This document shows positions 46,608 through 56,526 of a DNA stretch of 64,000 bases, one piece after another. The stretch is from contig WGMM01000004.1 in assembly GCA_016125085.1 (NCBI GenBank), positions 151,074 to 215,073 on the forward strand, in the 5' to 3' direction. Below the pieces are notes generated by a model, which was not told the DNA's origin, searched no databases, and saw nothing but the letters and a program-made list of their open reading frames with translations. Position numbers and translations under genes: made by a program. Each line of letters starts with the position of its first letter. Position 1 is the stretch's first letter. The DNA comes from a bacterium. GTDB taxonomy: Bacteria; Planctomycetota; Planctomycetia; Isosphaerales; Isosphaeraceae.

Positions 46608-47996
46608 ATGTTCGAATTCACTCGTCGAGCCCTTACTGCCGGAATTCCGATTCTACTGGCTTTCGGTTTCCTGCTGAGTTCCGGATCGATATCGGCACAC
46701 GACGGCCCGCATAAGGTCGCTGAAGCGGAAATTCACAAGCCGACGCCCATTCCCGACCGGATCAATCTGTGCATCACCGCGAAGCCGGCCACCAGCATGG
46801 CTGTGGCCTGGCGAACCGACACCAGTGTCGCGCAGGGTTTCGTCGAGGTGGCCGCGGCGGAGGCCGGGCCGATGTTCATCCGGTCGCCGAAGCGCATGCC
46901 GGCTGCACATGAGGACTTGAAGTCCGACCTTTCCGAAGCGCGCTATCATTCGGCCGTGATGGACGATCTCAAGCCCGACACGCCTTACGCTTACCGGGTC
47001 GGCGACGGCGCGAACTGGTCGGAGTGGTTTCAGTTCCGCACGGCGGCCGCTGGCCCGAAACCGATCAGCTTCATCTATTTCGGCGATGCCCAGAACGACG
47101 TCAAAAGCATGTGGTCGCGGGTGATCCGCTCGGCGTTTCAGGACGCCCCCCGGGCATCGCTTTTGATCCATGCCGGTGACCTCATCAATTCCGCCAATCG
47201 CGATGCCGAATGGGGCGGCTGGTTCGAAGCCGCGGGATTCATCAACGGCATGACGCCCATCATGCCCACTCCCGGCAACCACGAATATTCCAAAAGTACC
47301 AATGGGCCAGTGCTTTCCGCGCACTGGCGGCCCCAGTTCGCACTGCCGGCCAACGGCCCCGCGGGGCTGGAAGAGACTTGCTATTACGTCGATCATTCCG
47401 GAGTGCGGTTCGTGGCCATGAACTCGAACGTCCGCCATGAAGATCAGGCGGCCTGGCTCGATTCGATCATGGCTGACAACCCGAACCGCTGGACGATCCT
47501 GACGTTCCACCACCCGATCTATTCCCCCGCGAAGGGGCGGGATAACACGAAGCTGCGCGATCTCTGGCAACCGGTTTTCGACAAGTATAAAGTCGACCTG
47601 GTGCTGACGGGGCACGACCACACATACGCCCGGTCCGGCATGCGAATCCACGACAACGTGCCCACCGGCGGTACGGCTCGTGACCCGCAATCGGGCACGG
47701 TTTACGTCGTTTCCGTGAGCGGACCGAAAATGTATCGCGTGGAAAAGCAACCCTGGATGAAGCGGGCTGCCGAAAACACCCAGCTTTATCAGGTGATCCG
47801 TATCGACGGAGACCGGCTCCTGTTCGAATCGCGCACTGCCATCGGCGAGCTTTATGACAGCTTCGAGCTGATCAAGCGGCCTGGCGGCGGCCCGAACGAG
47901 ATGATCGAGAAAATCCCCGACACGCCGGAACGTCTGGGCGAAGAAGTCAAAACGACCAGGTCTCGTACGATGGAAGCCGGCACATACCTTCGCTGA
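46608..47996 (+). CDS. purple acid phosphatase-like metallophosphoesterase
   Basis: 'YFGDAQND', 'HAGDLINS', 'PGNHEYSK', 'TFHHPIYSPAKG', 'LTGHDHTYARSG' metallophosphoesterase blocks; N-terminal Fn3-like domain; signal peptide. Confidence 0.9.
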   Translation: MFEFTRRALTAGIPILLAFGFLLSSGSISAHDGPHKVAEAEIHKPTPIPDRINLCITAKPATSMAVAWRTDTSVAQGFVEVAAAEAGPMFIRSPKRMPAAHEDLKSDLSEARYHSAVMDDLKPDTPYAYRVGDGANWSEWFQFRTAAAGPKPISFIYFGDAQNDVKSMWSRVIRSAFQDAPRASLLIHAGDLINSANRDAEWGGWFEAAGFINGMTPIMPTPGNHEYSKSTNGPVLSAHWRPQFALPANGPAGLEETCYYVDHSGVRFVAMNSNVRHEDQAAWLDSIMADNPNRWTILTFHHPIYSPAKGRDNTKLRDLWQPVFDKYKVDLVLTGHDHTYARSGMRIHDNVPTGGTARDPQSGTVYVVSVSGPKMYRVEKQPWMKRAAENTQLYQVIRIDGDRLLFESRTAIGELYDSFELIKRPGGGPNEMIEKIPDTPERLGEEVKTTRSRTMEAGTYLR

Positions 47997-48011
47997 TCGG
48001 ACGACCGTCCC

Positions 48012-48980
48012 ATGCCCGTCCCGCATTACTGGGCCGGTATCGACGAAGCCGGCTACGGCCCGAATCTCGGGCCTCTTGTCGTTACCGCCGTCGTCGCGCG
48101 GGGCTCTTCGCGCCGGCCTGACATGTGGGGCGACCTGCCGTACGTTCGCCGCGTCGGCGATTTTCAGGCCGAAGGCCTTTGCGTGGACGACAGCAAGCGG
48201 GTCATGAGCCGTCACGACGGACTGGCGATCTTCCACTCTGCCTTCAGTGCACTGGCTGATTCGCTTTTGCCTGTCGATGAAGCCGCGGGATCCAGGGGCA
48301 GGGGCCGGATTGACTGGAACCGGTTCGGGCCGGAAGTCTGGGGAGGCGAAGAACTTGCCCGCTGGTCAGAGCCTGGCGATGCAGGACTGACCTGGATTGA
48401 CGCTCGTCCGAAGTCAATTGGTCGCAAGCGTTTCGTGTGCCGCCGGTGGCGTGTGGCCGGGGCAAGGATCGCCCTGATCGGCCCGGAACGGTTCAACCGT
48501 CTGTTGAAAGAAACCGGCAACAAAAGCGAAGTGAACGGCCTGGCGTTTCTGGAATTGATCGCCTGGCTGAAATCGGCTGTTCCGCCCGGGGCCGTCGTGC
48601 ATGTTACGACGGACCGGCATGGCGGCCGGCATTTTTATGGCCCGTTATTGTCGCTGGCATTTCCGGGCCGCTGGATCGAGAAGATCGACGAAACGGCGCA
48701 AACGAGCCGTTATCGGATTGACGACAGCCGCAATGTTTATGACATCGCGTTCGTCGTGAAGGCCGATGATTCGGATGGCCTGGTAGCGCTTGCCAGTATG
48801 GTGGCGAAGCTTCTGCGTGAACGCTGGATGGAAAGGTTCAACGCCTGGTTCGCCCGCCGCGTGCCAGATTTACGGCCGACGGCGGGCTATCCTGTGGACG
48901 CGAAACGCTTCCTGGAAGACGTCCGCCATGTCATTCGGAGCGAGAGAATCGAGATCGATTCGATCTGGCGCCGCAAGTGA
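48012..48980 (+). CDS. divergent RNase HII-like protein
   Basis: 322 aa; 'YWAGIDEAGYGPNLGPLVVTAVV' (cf. GIDEAGRGPLAGPVV of RNase HII), 'CVDDSKRVM', 'VHVTTDRHGG', 'VVKADDSDGLVALASMVAKLLRERWM' (cf. KGDxxxxSIAAASIxAKVxRD), 'PTAGYPVDAKRFLEDV'. Confidence 0.65.
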   Translation: MPVPHYWAGIDEAGYGPNLGPLVVTAVVARGSSRRPDMWGDLPYVRRVGDFQAEGLCVDDSKRVMSRHDGLAIFHSAFSALADSLLPVDEAAGSRGRGRIDWNRFGPEVWGGEELARWSEPGDAGLTWIDARPKSIGRKRFVCRRWRVAGARIALIGPERFNRLLKETGNKSEVNGLAFLELIAWLKSAVPPGAVVHVTTDRHGGRHFYGPLLSLAFPGRWIEKIDETAQTSRYRIDDSRNVYDIAFVVKADDSDGLVALASMVAKLLRERWMERFNAWFARRVPDLRPTAGYPVDAKRFLEDVRHVIRSERIEIDSIWRRK

Positions 48981-49040
48981 CCGGTGAAGACATTACGGCG
49001 AAGGCGGGAGGAATGAAGCGGGTTTTCGGCGGGCGGTAAA

Positions 49041-49259
49041 TCAACGCTCGCGATAGACGATCCGGCCCTTGGACAGATCGTAGGGGGTGATTTCGACGGT
49101 CACGCGATCGCCAGGCACGATCCGGATGAAATTCTTGCGCATCTTTCCGGCGATGTGTGCAAGAACCTTGTGACCATTTTCGAGTTCGACCATAAACTGC
49201 GTATTCGGCAAGGATTCGACAATCTTGCCTTCCGTTCGCATCGGCTCTTCTTTCGCCAC
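49041..49259 (-). CDS. infA: translation initiation factor IF-1
   Basis: GTG start at 49259; '[72 protein letters not shown]'. Confidence 0.96.
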   Translation of the reverse strand: MAKEEPMRTEGKIVESLPNTQFMVELENGHKVLAHIAGKMRKNFIRIVPGDRVTVEITPYDLSKGRIVYRER

Positions 49260-49440
49260 ACGGACCTCCACAAAACCGCGGCGCACGAACGACGAACCGG
49301 TACCGCACCGTTTCCTCGCACACGTCGACCGTGCTTTATCATACGCGACGGGGCTCATGAGGCAAAGTGCAATCTGTTGCGATTAAGCGGTCTTGCGGGT
49401 TTCGGCGGATCTCTTCTCAATCTCGTTCGGCGGATCGTCC

Positions 49441-49469
49441 TTGATCTTGATTCACTGTCATGATACAAT
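49441..49469 (+). promoter_or_regulatory. sigma-70-type promoter for rpsT
   Basis: TTGATC-17 bp-TACAAT about 77 bp upstream of the rpsT ATG. Confidence 0.6.
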
Positions 49470-49545
49470 TTGAGCAATCGATGGAATATGTCTGGCGACG
49501 CGTTGCGTCGTCGTTCACTTTTGGGATTCGCCCGGATCATCTCGC

Positions 49546-49821
49546 ATGCCAAATACGCCTTCGGCCATCAAGCGTCTCAAGCAAAGTCAGAAGCGCCGCC
49601 TTCACAACCGGATCGCCAAGAAGGTCATCAAGACCTACACGAAGCGAACCCTGGCAGCACTTGCGGACGGCGACATGGCCAAAGCCACCGTTGACTTCAA
49701 CGCAACGCTTTCCAAGATCGACAAGGCCGGTGCTCGCCGGGTGCTCCACCCGAACACCGCCGCACGCCGCAAGTCCCGTCTTGCCCGTGCCTTCCGCGAC
49801 GCCGCGAACAAAGCCTCCTGA
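49546..49821 (+). CDS. rpsT: 30S ribosomal protein S20
   Basis: 91 aa 'MPNTPSAIKRLKQSQKRRLHNRIAKKVIKTYTKRTL...AARRKSRLARAF'. Confidence 0.96.
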   Translation: MPNTPSAIKRLKQSQKRRLHNRIAKKVIKTYTKRTLAALADGDMAKATVDFNATLSKIDKAGARRVLHPNTAARRKSRLARAFRDAANKAS

Positions 49822-49852
49822 GGCTTCTGTCCACGTCGCTTGAGTGATAACG

Positions 49853-49890
49853 ATCGCCATGGATCCTCTGCGATTCATGGCGATTTTTCG
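49853..49890 (+). terminator. Rho-independent terminator of rpsT
   Basis: ATCGCCATG-gatcctctgcgatt-CATGGCGAT-TTTTCG. Confidence 0.8.
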
Positions 49891-50004
49891 TTGACTCGTT
49901 TTGTGCGTTGCTCCCAGGTCCGTTTCCGGATATTTTGGAATCGATCCGTTTCTCAAGCTTCCGATTTTGCCGCTACGTTCCATCGCCGCGAGGATTCGCC
50001 TGAA

Positions 50005-50994
50005 ATGCGCTCCCGTTCCTACGACCGACCGGTTTCGCGATGGTTCATGTCTGCATTCCTTTCGGCTGTTTTCATCACGGTGGCCGGAGCATTCCTGGCG
50101 AACGCGCAGGATGCGTCCCAATTCCGGCCGATCCGGGACGACGCAGAGCTGCGCCAGTGGCTCGTGAACATGCTCGTCTATCATCGTTTCTCACCTGAGG
50201 AAGCAGGGGATGTCCTGGGATATTCCGCAGATAAGGTGACTTATGAATCGAAACGCCTGGGGGTCGACAAGGAATCCATCAAAGTCCGAAGGCCATCCGA
50301 CCCGCTGACTCTGCTGCCCTATCCCGGCGGCCGGCATCCGCGAATCGGGTTTCTCGAAGGTGCCGTCGCGCCCCAGCGCGAAACGAAATTCAGCGTTTTC
50401 ACTCCCTGGGATCCTTCGAGTTACGTCGTTATGGACCTGCCGGAGGCGATCTTTTCGAATCTCGGGCTGACCTACCTGGCACATACCCACATTCCGACGA
50501 TCTTCGACAAGGAAGGCGTGAAGCTCGACCGCAAGGAATGGACCCGGAACGCCGACGGTTCGGTTTCGCTCGTCCGCAAATTGCCGAACGGTATCACGTA
50601 TCGAGCCTGGGCAAGGGCCTATCCGGGCGAAGTTCGTATGGAACTGGAACTGACCAACGGCACGAAAGAGCCTCTTTCAGGCCTGAAAGTTCAGCAGTGC
50701 CTGATGCTCAAGGGTGCGAAGGGGTTCGAGGCCCAGACCAGCGACAACAAACGGTTCGACTCGCCTTACGCCATCGTCCATGACACTTCGAAATCGCGCT
50801 GGATCGTACACGCCTGGTCCCGGCCTCAGCGGGTCTGGGGCAATCCGCCGTGCCCGTGCCTTCATTCCGACCCGCAGTTCCCCGACCTCAAGCCTGGCGA
50901 GTCCGCACGTCTTGTCGGCAGAATCTGGTTTCATGAAGGCCCGGAGATCGATTCTTTCCTCAATCGCATGAAAGTTTCCGGCTGGGATCGCTGA
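50005..50994 (+). CDS. secreted protein of unknown function
   Basis: ATG 50005 within ORF 49840..50994; signal peptide 'FMSAFLSAVFITVAGAFLANAQ'; beta-rich body 'RAWARAYPGEVRMELELTNGTKEPLSGLKVQQCLML'. Confidence 0.65.
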   Translation: MRSRSYDRPVSRWFMSAFLSAVFITVAGAFLANAQDASQFRPIRDDAELRQWLVNMLVYHRFSPEEAGDVLGYSADKVTYESKRLGVDKESIKVRRPSDPLTLLPYPGGRHPRIGFLEGAVAPQRETKFSVFTPWDPSSYVVMDLPEAIFSNLGLTYLAHTHIPTIFDKEGVKLDRKEWTRNADGSVSLVRKLPNGITYRAWARAYPGEVRMELELTNGTKEPLSGLKVQQCLMLKGAKGFEAQTSDNKRFDSPYAIVHDTSKSRWIVHAWSRPQRVWGNPPCPCLHSDPQFPDLKPGESARLVGRIWFHEGPEIDSFLNRMKVSGWDR

Positions 50995-51067
50995 TCCCGG
51001 CCCTGGTCGTCTCGTCTTGACCTGAACCATTCTTTATTCGTTCGTCCGTGAAATCGGAGCCGAAATC

Positions 51068-53317
51068 ATGATCGAAACGAGCTGCCCGGCTTGCGGCAAG
51101 GGCTATCGTCTGAAACCCGAGCTGGCGGGCCGAAAGGCAAGATGCCGCAATTGCTCGAACATGTTCCTCGTTCCGGATGAGGAAATCGACGATCTGGACA
51201 TGGAATCCGTCGCGATCGAATCGTTTCGTCCGCCCGTTCGGACGGAACGTCGCGTTTCACGTCCTGCGACGACTGCCGGGATCGATTTTTCCGCCGGGTC
51301 CGAAGCCGACGAGGACGAAGAAGACGAATCGGGTGCCGCGGATTTTCGCCCCCGGCCCGCGAATCGCCCGCCCGCCTGGAAAACCGCGAAGACACGGACA
51401 TCGCACGGCCCTCAGGTGCCCGTTTCGGTCATCGTCGGCGTTCCCGCGGTATTCGCCGTCCTGGCTCTGATCGTCTTTTTCGTCTTTCCGCTGATCAAGG
51501 GCCCCTCGATCGCCGAAATCACGGGGCTGGACGAAGCCGTCGTGGCCCAATTCGAAATGTCCGACGATCCTCCCATCGGTTCGCCGGCCCCTGCCGACAT
51601 GAAGCCGGTCGCAGGCCGGCCGGCTCGGGATATGTCCGGCTACCAGCTTGTTCTGGGGGATATCGTCGACCATTTCGAGGAAGTGCGCAAGACCCTTGCC
51701 CAGATTACGGATTTCGCCACGATGACAGTCGCGATGGACCGCATCGAAAAGGTCCTGGAACCGCGTTTCGCCGCTCTCGATGCGGAACTCGACAGGCTTC
51801 CCGATGATTTGACCAAAAAAGAAGAGTTCCTGGTGCGGGAATATTACGTCCGCTATGCCTTGGTCATCGGCAAGGTTCTCGAGGAGTATGACCGTCTTCG
51901 TGCCAATCCGGAAACGTCGAAATATTTTCAGGCGAATGAAGACATCGAAGGGTTGCGGAAGGTGAAAACCGGGATGGAGGAAGTGGTTGCGGAAATCCCG
52001 ACGGAAATGGACTCTCGGCCCGAGGGCGATCCGACGAAATACGCTGAGCTGCGCGTCATCGGCACCGACACGCCTGAGATGAAAGCCTGTTTCGAGGCCC
52101 GTCTGTTCACGCGCCACCCGATCAAATACATCAGGATTCACCAGAACGGCACCGCGCCGACACGCTACTCGGTCTGGCCGATCGACGACGTCTCTGATTT
52201 CTCTCGTGGGATCCTGGCCGGCAGAGTCGTGCATGTCACTGGCCGGGAGGTGTGGGTCGTCGTCGAGCCGCTCAGCGCCGCCGAAGCGGAGCAGGATCGG
52301 ATCAAATCGGTCGAATTCCGGAAGAAATACATCCTTTCGGAGGCAGATAAAATCCGCCAGTTACGGGAGTCTCAAGGGCGAATCCGTCAGGAAATCGCGA
52401 AATCCGTCGAAGACGCTTCACGTAACAAGCCGGAAGTTGCTGAGGCTCCACCGCTCCCCGCAAGAGCGGAAATGCCTCGGAACCTGCGATCGCAGCGATC
52501 CGCGGAAATCCGGGGGCAGATGATGGGCGGCTCGAGGCTGCCGGCGATTCCCGGCAACACCGGCGGAGCCTCGGCGGGCCTTCAGCCTGTGAATGACGCC
52601 GAAAATCGTGGCCGTCCGCTCGTCGGCGTCACGGTCGGAAGCGGCGACTCATCCGGGGGCAGCGATACTCTCGCGAAACAGGCCGATTCAGCCGAGGTGC
52701 AAAAAGTCGCGGGGCAGAAGGATGCCTTCGATATCGCCATGGAGCGGATCCGTGACCCTCACAGGCAGGAGGACTCGAAATACGGCATGGGGATTCTCTT
52801 GAAAATCGACCTGAAGGGGCGAGAAACGCAGCTGATCAAAGCCCTTGCCCCGTATTTGGATTCGCCGATCGTGGAGAACGCGGCCATGGCGCTTGTGGTT
52901 CTGGAACGGATCGACGATCCTCGCCGCGTCGATGAAGTGGTAAGCCGGTTGGGCAAGAACCGCCAGACCGACCCGATTTTCTGTAATGTGCTCGCGAAAT
53001 GGAAAGACCCGAGGGCGATCGAACCGCAGGCGAACCAGCTGGACGGATTCCCCTTGTGGAAGCACTTCGACAAGGCTCTGATCGACTTCGGTCCGAAAGC
53101 CGAAAAGGCCGTGATCGCGAAACTGGCTTCGCCCGAGAAAGACGCCAGGAAGCGTGCGTGCGAAATTCTGGGCCAAATCGGGGGTGATGAGTCGCTGAAG
53201 GTCTTCGCGAAGCTCAAGCCGGACCCTGATCCGTTCGTGCGCATAGCGGCCAATGCGGCGATCACCAGCATTCGGACCAGGCTGGGCATTCCCGCGGGCA
53301 AAAGAGCCGGGCGATGA
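51068..53317 (+). CDS. zinc-ribbon / TM / HEAT-like repeat protein (paralog 1)
   Basis: 'CPACGKGYRLKPELAGRKARCRNCSNMFLVPDEEI' MJ0042-type zinc ribbon; TM 'VSVIVGVPAVFAVLALIVFFVFPLI'; C-terminal HEAT-like repeats. Confidence 0.75.
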   Translation: MIETSCPACGKGYRLKPELAGRKARCRNCSNMFLVPDEEIDDLDMESVAIESFRPPVRTERRVSRPATTAGIDFSAGSEADEDEEDESGAADFRPRPANRPPAWKTAKTRTSHGPQVPVSVIVGVPAVFAVLALIVFFVFPLIKGPSIAEITGLDEAVVAQFEMSDDPPIGSPAPADMKPVAGRPARDMSGYQLVLGDIVDHFEEVRKTLAQITDFATMTVAMDRIEKVLEPRFAALDAELDRLPDDLTKKEEFLVREYYVRYALVIGKVLEEYDRLRANPETSKYFQANEDIEGLRKVKTGMEEVVAEIPTEMDSRPEGDPTKYAELRVIGTDTPEMKACFEARLFTRHPIKYIRIHQNGTAPTRYSVWPIDDVSDFSRGILAGRVVHVTGREVWVVVEPLSAAEAEQDRIKSVEFRKKYILSEADKIRQLRESQGRIRQEIAKSVEDASRNKPEVAEAPPLPARAEMPRNLRSQRSAEIRGQMMGGSRLPAIPGNTGGASAGLQPVNDAENRGRPLVGVTVGSGDSSGGSDTLAKQADSAEVQKVAGQKDAFDIAMERIRDPHRQEDSKYGMGILLKIDLKGRETQLIKALAPYLDSPIVENAAMALVVLERIDDPRRVDEVVSRLGKNRQTDPIFCNVLAKWKDPRAIEPQANQLDGFPLWKHFDKALIDFGPKAEKAVIAKLASPEKDARKRACEILGQIGGDESLKVFAKLKPDPDPFVRIAANAAITSIRTRLGIPAGKRAGR

Positions 53318-53469
53318 TCCGGTTCGGTTCAAGAGTTTCCGCGATCAGGAATGGATCTCAAAAACGTTCGAACGGATGTAGACAACAGCATTTTTCACCG
53401 CAAAAATAGAAGCACCCTGTTCGGGTGCCTCTCACCGAATCGTTCGTCCATCTTTGGGAATCGCTCACG

Positions 53470-55647
53470 ATGATGATCGACATGCGGTGTCCTCATTGCG
53501 GTACTTCGTATCGCCTGAAGCAGGAACTGGCTGGCCGACAGGTCAAATGCCGAGCCTGCCAGGGTGCGTTCACGGTCGAGGAACCCGAGATCGCCGACGA
53601 CGATCTCATGTCGATCCAGATGCCGCCGGTTCGTGAACCTTCGCGGGCATTCACGTCCGAACTGCCTTCGACGAAAGAATTTTCGTCGCCGAAGATCAAG
53701 ACCGCCGAAAATCCGCCCCGACCGCCTGCGAAACCGGTCAGAAAAGGGCCGAAAGTCGACGAGCTGGGCTTTCTCTTGCACGATGACGATGACGAGGATC
53801 ATCACACTTCTCAGCCTTTTCGATCGTCAGCGAAATCAGCCGAACCTGATCCTCATGATGAGGCCGAATTGCTGCGACAGGCGGCACGCAGGGGGGCCGA
53901 AGCGCTCTACGAACCTCGCAAGCCGAAACCCAGAAAGGCGGCAGCGAAACAGGGCCCTGGCGCGGCCACGGTTCTGATTCGTCTCGGGATTGGTGTCGGT
54001 GGTATCGCCGTCGCTGCGGGGTTGGTTTATTTCGGTGTGCGAATGCTGTCGTCGGCTGGAATCCGGGCGGCTCTGGCAGGGTTGCCTTACGAAATTCAGG
54101 CGGAATTCGAGCAATCGTCGGACACGCCGCTCGGCAGCCCGGCACCGCCCGAAGCGAAAATCGACCAATCTCTTCCCGTTCGTGACCTGAGTAAGCATCG
54201 CAAGTTGCTCAAGGACTTGATCTCGGACTTCGAAGCCATGGGCAATGCGATCGCCCAGATCAACGACGCTCAATCCGCCGAAGCGCAAAAGCCGAACATC
54301 GATCAGATTTCGCAAAGGCTTCAGGGCCTTCAAAGCCGTGTCAGGTCCGATAACATTTTCCAGCCGAACCCGAAAGAGGATCAGATTCTTTCGAAAGAGT
54401 TCGGCAAGCCTCTGCGTGCCGCAGGCGAAAAAATTCGCGACCAGCTGCGCCGGCTGCAGTCGGTTTCCAACTTCCCGCTGGCCATGAGCGGAGCCATGTC
54501 GCAGGTGAACTTCGGGCTCTCGCAGATGGAACGGCAATTCATATCGAAAGGCGAGTTGCCGCCTGGAGACAAGTACGCCGAAATTCGTGTCGGCGGCCTG
54601 AAAAGCGAGGAAGAACGGGAATACGTTCAGGATCTGATCACCGAACTGGCCAATCCGCGGGCTTCGCGCAAGAAAACGTCGAGCCTGGCTGCAACGCGTT
54701 ATGCCATCTGGCCGGTCGAGAGCCTTTCGCAGCTTTCCCGCAGCATCAACTTCGGTAAGGTGATCCGCACGTCCGGCAAGGAAATCTGGGTCGTCGCGGA
54801 CCCGATCTCGAAGGACACGCTGGCGGAACGTCGCGCCAAACGTGAAGCCGCGGTCGCCGAAACCAAAGCCCGGACCGAACAAGCGAAGAAAGAAAACGAA
54901 GAACGCGTGGCAGATGCTCGCCGCGCGAGCGGCGAAGTCGACATTCCCAAGGACGCCGACGACATCACTCGCGGGCTTCTGATGGCGACTCGTTCGACGA
55001 ATCCGCTGCAGAGACGTCAGGGCGTGGAGCTACTGAGCCGGGCCGCGCTTGGAGACAGAAAAGCCGAAGTCCTTGCGGCAATGGAGAATATGCTGGATGA
55101 ATCGGATCCCTTCGCCTTGCGAACGGTGGTCACGGTAATCAGCAAGTGCGATGTGCCAGGACAGCTTGACGTGCTTCATAAGGCATTGAAAAACCGTTCG
55201 ATCCGTGATGACGTCATCGGGGAACTGGCCGATCGGAAAAGTCCGGACTCCGTCAAGCCTCTCGTGATGGCCTTCGACCGGTTCGGAAATGAGCCGATCG
55301 TCAAGGCCCTGATCGCTTATGGTCCGTCGATCGAGTCGGAACTCATACCCTTCCTGGGCGATGCTCGCGAAGAGGTTCGCAAGGGAGTCTGTGAAGTCCT
55401 TGCCGGAATCGGGGGCGACGAAACTCTTGCCGCGATGAAAAAACTGCCGCCCGATTCTTCGTTCTTCGTGCGAAATGCCGCCGCGGAAACGATCACCCGC
55501 ATCCAGAGCAGGAAAGTGCTGACCGGCGACAAGGCCAAAGAGCCTGAGCCCAAAAAGTACGAAACCACCGGAACCGGCAAGATCGTGATTTCGCCGAACC
55601 GAAAATCGTCCGCAGGCTCAGGCAAAGCCAGTGGACCGCAACCCTGA
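53470..55647 (+). CDS. zinc-ribbon / TM / HEAT-like repeat protein (paralog 2)
   Basis: Likely ATG 53470; 'MRCPHCGTSYRLKQELAGRQVKCRACQGAFTVEEPEI'; TM 'TVLIRLGIGVGGIAVAAGLVYFGVRML'; same architecture as the preceding gene. Confidence 0.75.
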   Translation: MMIDMRCPHCGTSYRLKQELAGRQVKCRACQGAFTVEEPEIADDDLMSIQMPPVREPSRAFTSELPSTKEFSSPKIKTAENPPRPPAKPVRKGPKVDELGFLLHDDDDEDHHTSQPFRSSAKSAEPDPHDEAELLRQAARRGAEALYEPRKPKPRKAAAKQGPGAATVLIRLGIGVGGIAVAAGLVYFGVRMLSSAGIRAALAGLPYEIQAEFEQSSDTPLGSPAPPEAKIDQSLPVRDLSKHRKLLKDLISDFEAMGNAIAQINDAQSAEAQKPNIDQISQRLQGLQSRVRSDNIFQPNPKEDQILSKEFGKPLRAAGEKIRDQLRRLQSVSNFPLAMSGAMSQVNFGLSQMERQFISKGELPPGDKYAEIRVGGLKSEEEREYVQDLITELANPRASRKKTSSLAATRYAIWPVESLSQLSRSINFGKVIRTSGKEIWVVADPISKDTLAERRAKREAAVAETKARTEQAKKENEERVADARRASGEVDIPKDADDITRGLLMATRSTNPLQRRQGVELLSRAALGDRKAEVLAAMENMLDESDPFALRTVVTVISKCDVPGQLDVLHKALKNRSIRDDVIGELADRKSPDSVKPLVMAFDRFGNEPIVKALIAYGPSIESELIPFLGDAREEVRKGVCEVLAGIGGDETLAAMKKLPPDSSFFVRNAAAETITRIQSRKVLTGDKAKEPEPKKYETTGTGKIVISPNRKSSAGSGKASGPQP

Positions 55648-55681
55648 GATCCCGCGGGATCGATTGCCCGGAAACGAATAT

Positions 55682-56338
55682 ATGCCGCAGCGTCTCGTGA
55701 CCGTGCGATCCTACTTCGATCCGCTCGATGCCGAAATGGCCGTCAATCTGCTGCGATCGGAAGGAGTCGAGGCGACGCTCGCCGACGCCAAGCTCGTTTC
55801 GAATACCTGGCATCTCGCGAACGCCGTCCAGGGAATCAAGCTGCAAGTGCCTGAACAGGACTTGAACAAGGCAAGCTATTATCTCGGAGAAATCGATTCG
55901 GCACGCTCGGAAAGGCTTTCCGAAAATCGGGCCGAGTTCGCGGCTTCCTTCGAACACGACGGGACCGACGACGAAGACGATGATGAGGAAGCAGACTATG
56001 CGGACGAATCGGACGATGACTTCGACGAGACCGAATCGGATCATATTCTGCCCTGGACTGGCGGCTACGCGGCGACGGCGGATTCGGACGATCTCGAAGA
56101 TCCGCCCAATCGGGCCGAGGCCAACGCCGATCGTGCGTTCAAAGGTGCCGCCTTCGGGCTGATTTTCATTCCGCTGCAGTTTTACGTCACCCTGCTGTTG
56201 GCCAGGGTCTATTTCGGGGGCGAGAACCTCCGCCCCAGGTATCGCCGCCGGGCGATCCTCGCGGCCGTCGTGAACATGACATTCCTCGTGCTGATGATGT
56301 TCGCCTTTCTGCTGCCGTATTATCTGCTCCGATCCTGA
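55682..56338 (+). CDS. DUF2007-like membrane protein with acidic linker
   Basis: 'MPQRLVTVRSYFDPLDAEMAVNLLRSEGVEATLADAKLVSNTWHLANAVQGIKLQVPEQDLNKASYYL' DUF2007-like; acidic 'DGTDDEDDDEEADYADESDDDFDETESD'; two C-terminal TM segments. Confidence 0.7.
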   Translation: MPQRLVTVRSYFDPLDAEMAVNLLRSEGVEATLADAKLVSNTWHLANAVQGIKLQVPEQDLNKASYYLGEIDSARSERLSENRAEFAASFEHDGTDDEDDDEEADYADESDDDFDETESDHILPWTGGYAATADSDDLEDPPNRAEANADRAFKGAAFGLIFIPLQFYVTLLLARVYFGGENLRPRYRRRAILAAVVNMTFLVLMMFAFLLPYYLLRS

Positions 56339-56526
56339 CCCCTTTTTCGGGAACCCCCACTTTCACGGAACGGGAATTGAACGGCTCATGTCCGCTTGCG
56401 AATCGAACTGGCCAAGTTTATCGAATTGCGGTTATAATCCGTGGCGACCGTGGGCTCGATCGGCCTGCGGCCGGGTCGCGGCGCATCGGCCCGTCTTCCT
56501 GAGTCGTATCGAGGAATCCCTGACCC

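Noticed and set aside
46653-48236. 527-aa minus-strand ORF across the phosphatase and RNase HII-like genes
   Set aside because: Antisense shadow spanning two clear plus-strand genes.
53408-53432. GCACCC-TGTTC-GGGTGC hairpin before the second zinc-ribbon gene as a riboswitch
   Set aside because: Simple short hairpin with no conserved riboswitch-like architecture; more likely an intergenic terminator.
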